DNA of 64,000 bases, taken from contig CM034546.1 in the NCBI GenBank assembly GCA_020055645.1, positions 5,642,001-5,706,000 of the forward strand. Direction: 5' to 3'. The notes below the pieces were generated by a model. That model was not told the origin of the DNA. It made no database searches and was given only the letters and a program-made list of their open reading frames with translations. Shown here in pieces: positions 60,055-64,000 of this stretch (position 1 is its first letter; each line of letters starts with the position of its first letter). This DNA is from Tomocerus qinae. Its lineage: Eukaryota > Arthropoda > Collembola > Entomobryomorpha > Tomoceridae. The position numbers and the translations under genes are program-made.

Positions 60055-60650
60055 TATGCTCCTCGCAAGGGCGTACAGGTCTGTCTAGTGGTCTGGTACA
60101 GGTCTGGAGTTCGAATCTCTGGAGCGCCTCAGGTCTATAAGGTAGATAGTCTGGAGCTGGGAGAAGCTGTCATTGCCGTATATTCGTTACTAGCATTGAT
60201 TTGCCTATCTTAGTGACAATATGATTATCTATCAATGCCCTGTCTGTAGTGTATGGATTGTTCTGTTGGTCTGTATACGTGCTACGAGTTCTACCTAGCA
60301 CAAGTCTGGACCCTGGGATGCACATGAGGTGATAAGGTGGGTTGAAGTAGACTGCCATAAGTAATTTGCTTGTGGTCACTGGCGGTCGGCTTACATGTCC
60401 CGGTCCCTCTCTGCCTGCCCACCAGATCGAGTTGCGGGACAGTGTTGAGTCGTTCCGTCTCATGGTTCAGTACTCTTCACTAAGTCTCTTCGTGTAAGTC
60501 TGTACACTTAGTAAAGTTGTTCCGAGAGTCACTGCAAGTAAGCCCTCGTGGCTTGAGCGGTAGCATAGCTCTATTAATCAATAGTAGTAGCTGTGCTCTC
60601 CCCCTAACACACATGCTCCTCGCAACCATAACGGGGCACTACAGTCTACG
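60055..60650 (+). repeat. tRNA-like (SINE-like) modules
   Basis: At 60068-60128 a tRNA-like acceptor stem (ggcgtac with gagcgcc) and T arm (tggag-ttcgaat-ctctg) are present, with an A-box-like tgtctagtgg, but the middle is about 14 nt too short for a tRNA. At 60543-60600 a second A-box-like tggcttgagcggtagc is followed by an anticodon-like hairpin ctattaatcaatag. The word gctcctcgcaa occurs at 60058 and 60613. Best read as tRNA-derived SINE remains, not functional tRNAs. Confidence 0.35.
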
Positions 60651-61052
60651 CCACCTACGAGAGTAATGCGGCATTCTGTGCCAAGGCTCCTTATACATGT
60701 AAAATTTTCAATAATTTTCAAAATTTTTAAAAACCAAAAAGTGAAAAACGATGCACGAGAGGCTCTAAGTTCGGGCCATTAGAAGCTCCTCTAAACGTTT
60801 CATAAGGATCGGTGGAAACCTGTAAGACGGAGATAGTGAAAATAATTTCCAAAATCCCCCACTCTCTACATGTAAAATTCTGACTTTCAAAAAAATCATA
60901 AAACGATTTCTATGAAACCGAGCGTTTTTAAAATGTATGCGATGCATATATATGTAGTAAAAATCTAGCGGTAATTAGTTGTACTTGAATTATTAATATT
61001 ATAGTGATAACAAGTACAAATACGTACACACGGAGGAGTATAGTAAACTTAC
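60651..61052. other. No gene recognised
   Basis: A minus-strand 60-codon frame (60765-60947) does not continue the GT8 fold. Expected downstream exons of that gene are not visible. Confidence 0.3.
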
Positions 61053-63349
61053 GAAAGTTGAATTGGCCGAACATAGCCAAATTGTTGATGGTTCTGAAAT
61101 CTCCAAATTCAGGTTCAATTACCATCACCGACACATCAATCTGCTTTTCAGATTCCCCAATCTTAGCTGCCGAAAAGACTTCCTTAGTGTCAAATAATTC
61201 ATCACAGTTTTTCACTACCTACATTAAATTAAGAGCAAACAAGTTTCATTGATTACGGCACTGTACAAGGTGTAGCTGTAGTAAAGGGAATAATATTTAA
61301 TATTTACAGATGGACAAATGAAAAGGAGTACTCTTTTCACCAGTAAAAATTTATGAGAAAATATCTAGAAAATATAATTATGGCCGCCGAACTCCCCAAA
61401 GAGTCAGTAAATGGAATAATAATGAGTATAGTGAAATAGAAACTAATTACCATTTTATTGGAGTGAAGAACGACACATTTCGCATATCCGGTCACATTCC
61501 AGGCGTGGGTGATGAGAAATTCTATTTTCGGCAGTTTCGATGTTTTAAATCTCAAGTCGATTGAAATGACGGAGTCGAAAAACTTAGACAGAAGTGTACT
61601 GTAAAAGAAATTAGAAGTTATAGCAATTATTACATCGTTAGATATTTGATTTTACTACGCCCTAAGTACTGCTATTGAATTTCGAACTATTTGCGCGCCA
61701 ACCAACTTTATTATGTTCTTATTATTCCAATAGAATTATAAAAAAAATAGAAGGGACACATGCCCTATCTGCTTGTGTTATAAGCTTTTCCATCATATAC
61801 CTTACTTTATCCTTGAAGGCATTTTATATTCATTGGTCGGTTGCAAAGTAGAGCCCCGAGACCCGGGAATATGAATATTTGCAATGCTTAAGCATCTCAA
61901 TATTCCCGCGTCTGTGGGCCCTACTTTAACCTCATGGTTAATTCTTTCAAGAATAAAACAAAGTCTCACAAATCAAACGATAAAATTATGTGCTGGGTGT
62001 CTCCTCTATTCTTACTATCTCTATTATTATTCCAGAGTGTTTTTCAATACAAATGCATCTAATAAGCGCTTGCGTATTTTGCATTTTGGCATTATTGCAG
62101 AGAAAAAGCATTGAAAACGCATTTAAAAAATAACGTAGTAACCTCAATTTACCGAACAAAAATTTTGGGGGAGGCATAACCCCTCTCTGGGACTATCTTC
62201 GCTCCCGTTGGGGGAGACTGTCTCAAAATCAAACAAAACGGACTTCATATCATAAAATCCACTCACCAAGTCTCATTCCATTACGTGGATTATTTTCTGA
62301 AATATTGTATTTTGTATGTCAATTATTTTTCTCTATTTATATCAAAGGGACCAAATATCTCCAAAGGTAGTATGGGTTTTGTCAAGTCTATAATTTTTTT
62401 TAAATAGTCGGGATATAAGTGTATCAATCCGTGGCGGCATTAGGGCAACGTTAAGTCGACTTTCGAAAATACAGCAATTCCAAGTGAGGGTAGTGTTATG
62501 GGTTCACATTTTTAGCCGAAGTCGAACTTACTGACTTGCTTCATTAACGCTTCTCCCAGTCAAAGATTTTGCAGCCCCAATAAAGGAGAATTCCTTCTTT
62601 AGGTCTTCTCCATGTTATATTTCACCAAGAATAACTAGTTAATGACGGCTGTTAAAGCTTGGTGTTTTTATGAAATGTTTTTCTCACGGCCGGTGTTCCA
62701 AATTCCCTATGTGCTCACCCTACTATACATTGTTACATACTTATACATAATATTGAATATACACAGATATATGGGTAGATAAATTTATTGCTCAATCAAG
62801 ACTGGTAATATAGATACCTAGGTAGTAATTATAACATAAACACTCTCATAACCAGAATGATAAATTGATAAATTACACTCAAAATGCAGGGATGTTGTAA
62901 TAGTCCCAATTTCAAGTCTACCCACTTGGAGACTTATATAGTCATAGTCATGAGCGTTTTTATCTGTAATTTTTATGGCATGCATAATGCATACCTTATA
63001 ACTGGGTTGAAGTAAAATAGGAAGCATTTTTTATGCCCCGTGAAATACATATTATGGTATATCAAGTTTTCTATAGTATATGGTCCAACATTTTGGGTTA
63101 ATATTATTATTGACAATTTGAATTTTGTAGGGCAGTTATGAAAGGCAGTTAATAGAGCTACTTATAAGTGATTTAAATTAAAATTTGAATTAGAAATGAC
63201 CCACCAAAAATTATCCGAAACATCCTCGGATACCAGAATTATCTTTTCGGCTTCCGTGACGACTTGGAACAACGATTTTGCCAGAACGATTGCCTGTAGA
63301 GCCGTTTCCTCGTCAACGGCTGCAGTAATCCAACCAAATTTCTTTTTTC
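61053..63349 (-). CDS. Glycogenin-like GT8 glycosyltransferase, partial, DxD motif lost
   Basis: Three exons join in phase through good splice sites: 63349-63205, 61598-61451, 61218-61053. They encode the N-terminal half of a GT8 fold: FGWITAAVDEETALQAIVLAKSL (first strand and helix, 20-residue core shown in part), then TLLSKFFDSVISID, HAWNVTGYAKCVVLHSNKM and VKNCDELFD. In active glycogenin, which starts glycogen by adding glucose to itself from UDP-glucose, the Cys-Val block is followed by a DxD metal site (D-A-D); here it is H-S-N. The next conserved block (N-S-G) is also altered. The start exon (above 63349) and everything after FGQFNF (donor GTAAGT at 61052) are missing or outside reach. 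Either a catalytically dead paralogue or a decaying gene. Confidence 0.6.
61845..61927. mobile_element. 83-bp near-perfect hairpin, possible miniature element
   Basis: Left arm aaagtagagccccgagac and the reverse complement of the right arm (aaagtagggcccacagac) match closely, continuing through cgggaatat to a central atgcttaagcat palindrome. It lies in the large intron between GT8 exons. A related start, tagccccgag, occurs near 63862. No target duplication is evident. Confidence 0.5.
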
Positions 63350-64000
63350 CTAGTTTGCAACAAATATTAAATGAATTTGCAAAACAAAACGAAAATTAGA
63401 TATATGAGGTTCATAAATTTGTTTTTATGTATCCCTGTAACCATGCAGGAGTTTCGAAAGGGCATTTCATGAACAGAAATAATATGAATTTAGTCATGCA
63501 ACGGATTGATTTCCCTTTAGAGGGAAAATAAGATATTTTACTAATTCTTTCTCTGAGATTTTTACATAGCAATTTAAAAAGATATTATGTAGAAAAACCA
63601 GGCCAACAAATTAAAGAAAAGCATAGAAAGTTTCCGAGCCCAGGAACTAAACGTTTTAACTAAAAATTATTCGAAGAAAACAAGGAGAGATAAAATTTTC
63701 TGAACATTATCATCACTTGAAAATTAAAGCTTTTTTATTCGCTTGCATCTCACCTTTTAGATAAAGGTTTTCAAATTTTTTGTCTCAATTTCTAGATTAA
63801 TTTGAAGCAGCGAGTTAAAAAACGTTTTAATTTCAAGGCAAATGTCAGGAGCTTATAATATAGCCCCGAGCCGACGGGATAGAAAAAAATCAAAATATTG
63901 ACTGTATTTAAATATCATAGATTATCGCATTAGATAATGTCCACTTTAACTTTAAATTTAAATCTTTACTCTACATAAACATAAAGTGGGGCATGCGCAT
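63350..64000. other. Window edge, no gene recognised
   Basis: Upstream side of the GT8 gene on the minus strand; its first exon may lie here or beyond the window. No supported exon. Confidence 0.3.

Noticed and set aside
60068-60128. A functional tRNA gene
   Set aside because: Acceptor and T arms fit, but about 14 nt are missing from the D/anticodon region and no anticodon loop can be assigned.

Overview
The window is AT-rich nuclear DNA of an arthropod. Genes are split by short GT-AG introns, most intergenic space is repeat-derived, and there are divergent ionotropic receptors, a multi-pass chemoreceptor-like gene, a receptor tyrosine kinase and fragments of LINE, Harbinger and Mutator-like elements. 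A 9-kb uninterrupted multi-reductase polyketide synthase (PKS) and a wax-ester-synthase-type acyltransferase point to a springtail (Collembola), a group known for many horizontally acquired genes. That assignment is inference; nothing here fixes the species.

Layout. 0.4-2.8 kb (-): WS/DGAT acyltransferase with two one-base frame breaks. 5.1-6.9 kb (-): three-exon multi-pass membrane protein, probably a chemoreceptor. 9.7-13.2 kb (-): complete nine-exon receptor tyrosine kinase whose exons join in phase to 794 residues. 15.6-17.6 kb (-): small membrane protein with two PPSY motifs. 18.5-19.9 kb: 26-bp tandem array. 20.9-23.8 kb: PIF/Harbinger transposon with both genes. 25.0-27.3 kb (+) and 32.0-34.3 kb (-): two tail-to-tail ionotropic-receptor paralogues, the first with one frame break, the second with three in-frame stops. 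30.6-40.9 kb (+): three paralogous four-exon CCCC-motif membrane protein genes, each carrying a different lesion, one being a 1.3-kb TA-flanked insertion. 42.2-44.6 kb (-): 5'-truncated LINE with a perfect 14-bp target duplication. 46.7-55.8 kb (-): PKS with order KS-AT-DH-MT-ER-KR-ACP-thioester reductase. 56.6-58.2 kb: internally deleted Mutator-like element with 9-bp target duplication. 59-60.7 kb: degenerate repeats and tRNA-like modules. 61.0-63.4 kb (-): glycogenin-like GT8 exons that lack the DxD motif.

How the genes may work together. The PKS has every reductive domain, a C-methyltransferase and a reductive release domain, so a methyl-branched, largely saturated aldehyde or alcohol is expected. 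A WS/DGAT enzyme esterifies such alcohols into waxes, so the two could serve a cuticular-lipid pathway, although they lie 44 kb apart and nothing shows co-regulation. The chemoreceptor-like genes and the CCCC-motif genes look like local birth-and-death families. All single-base frame breaks seen fall on short homopolymers, so some may be assembly errors; the in-frame stops in the second ionotropic receptor and the element insertion cannot be explained that way. No CRISPR array, rRNA or intact tRNA gene was seen.
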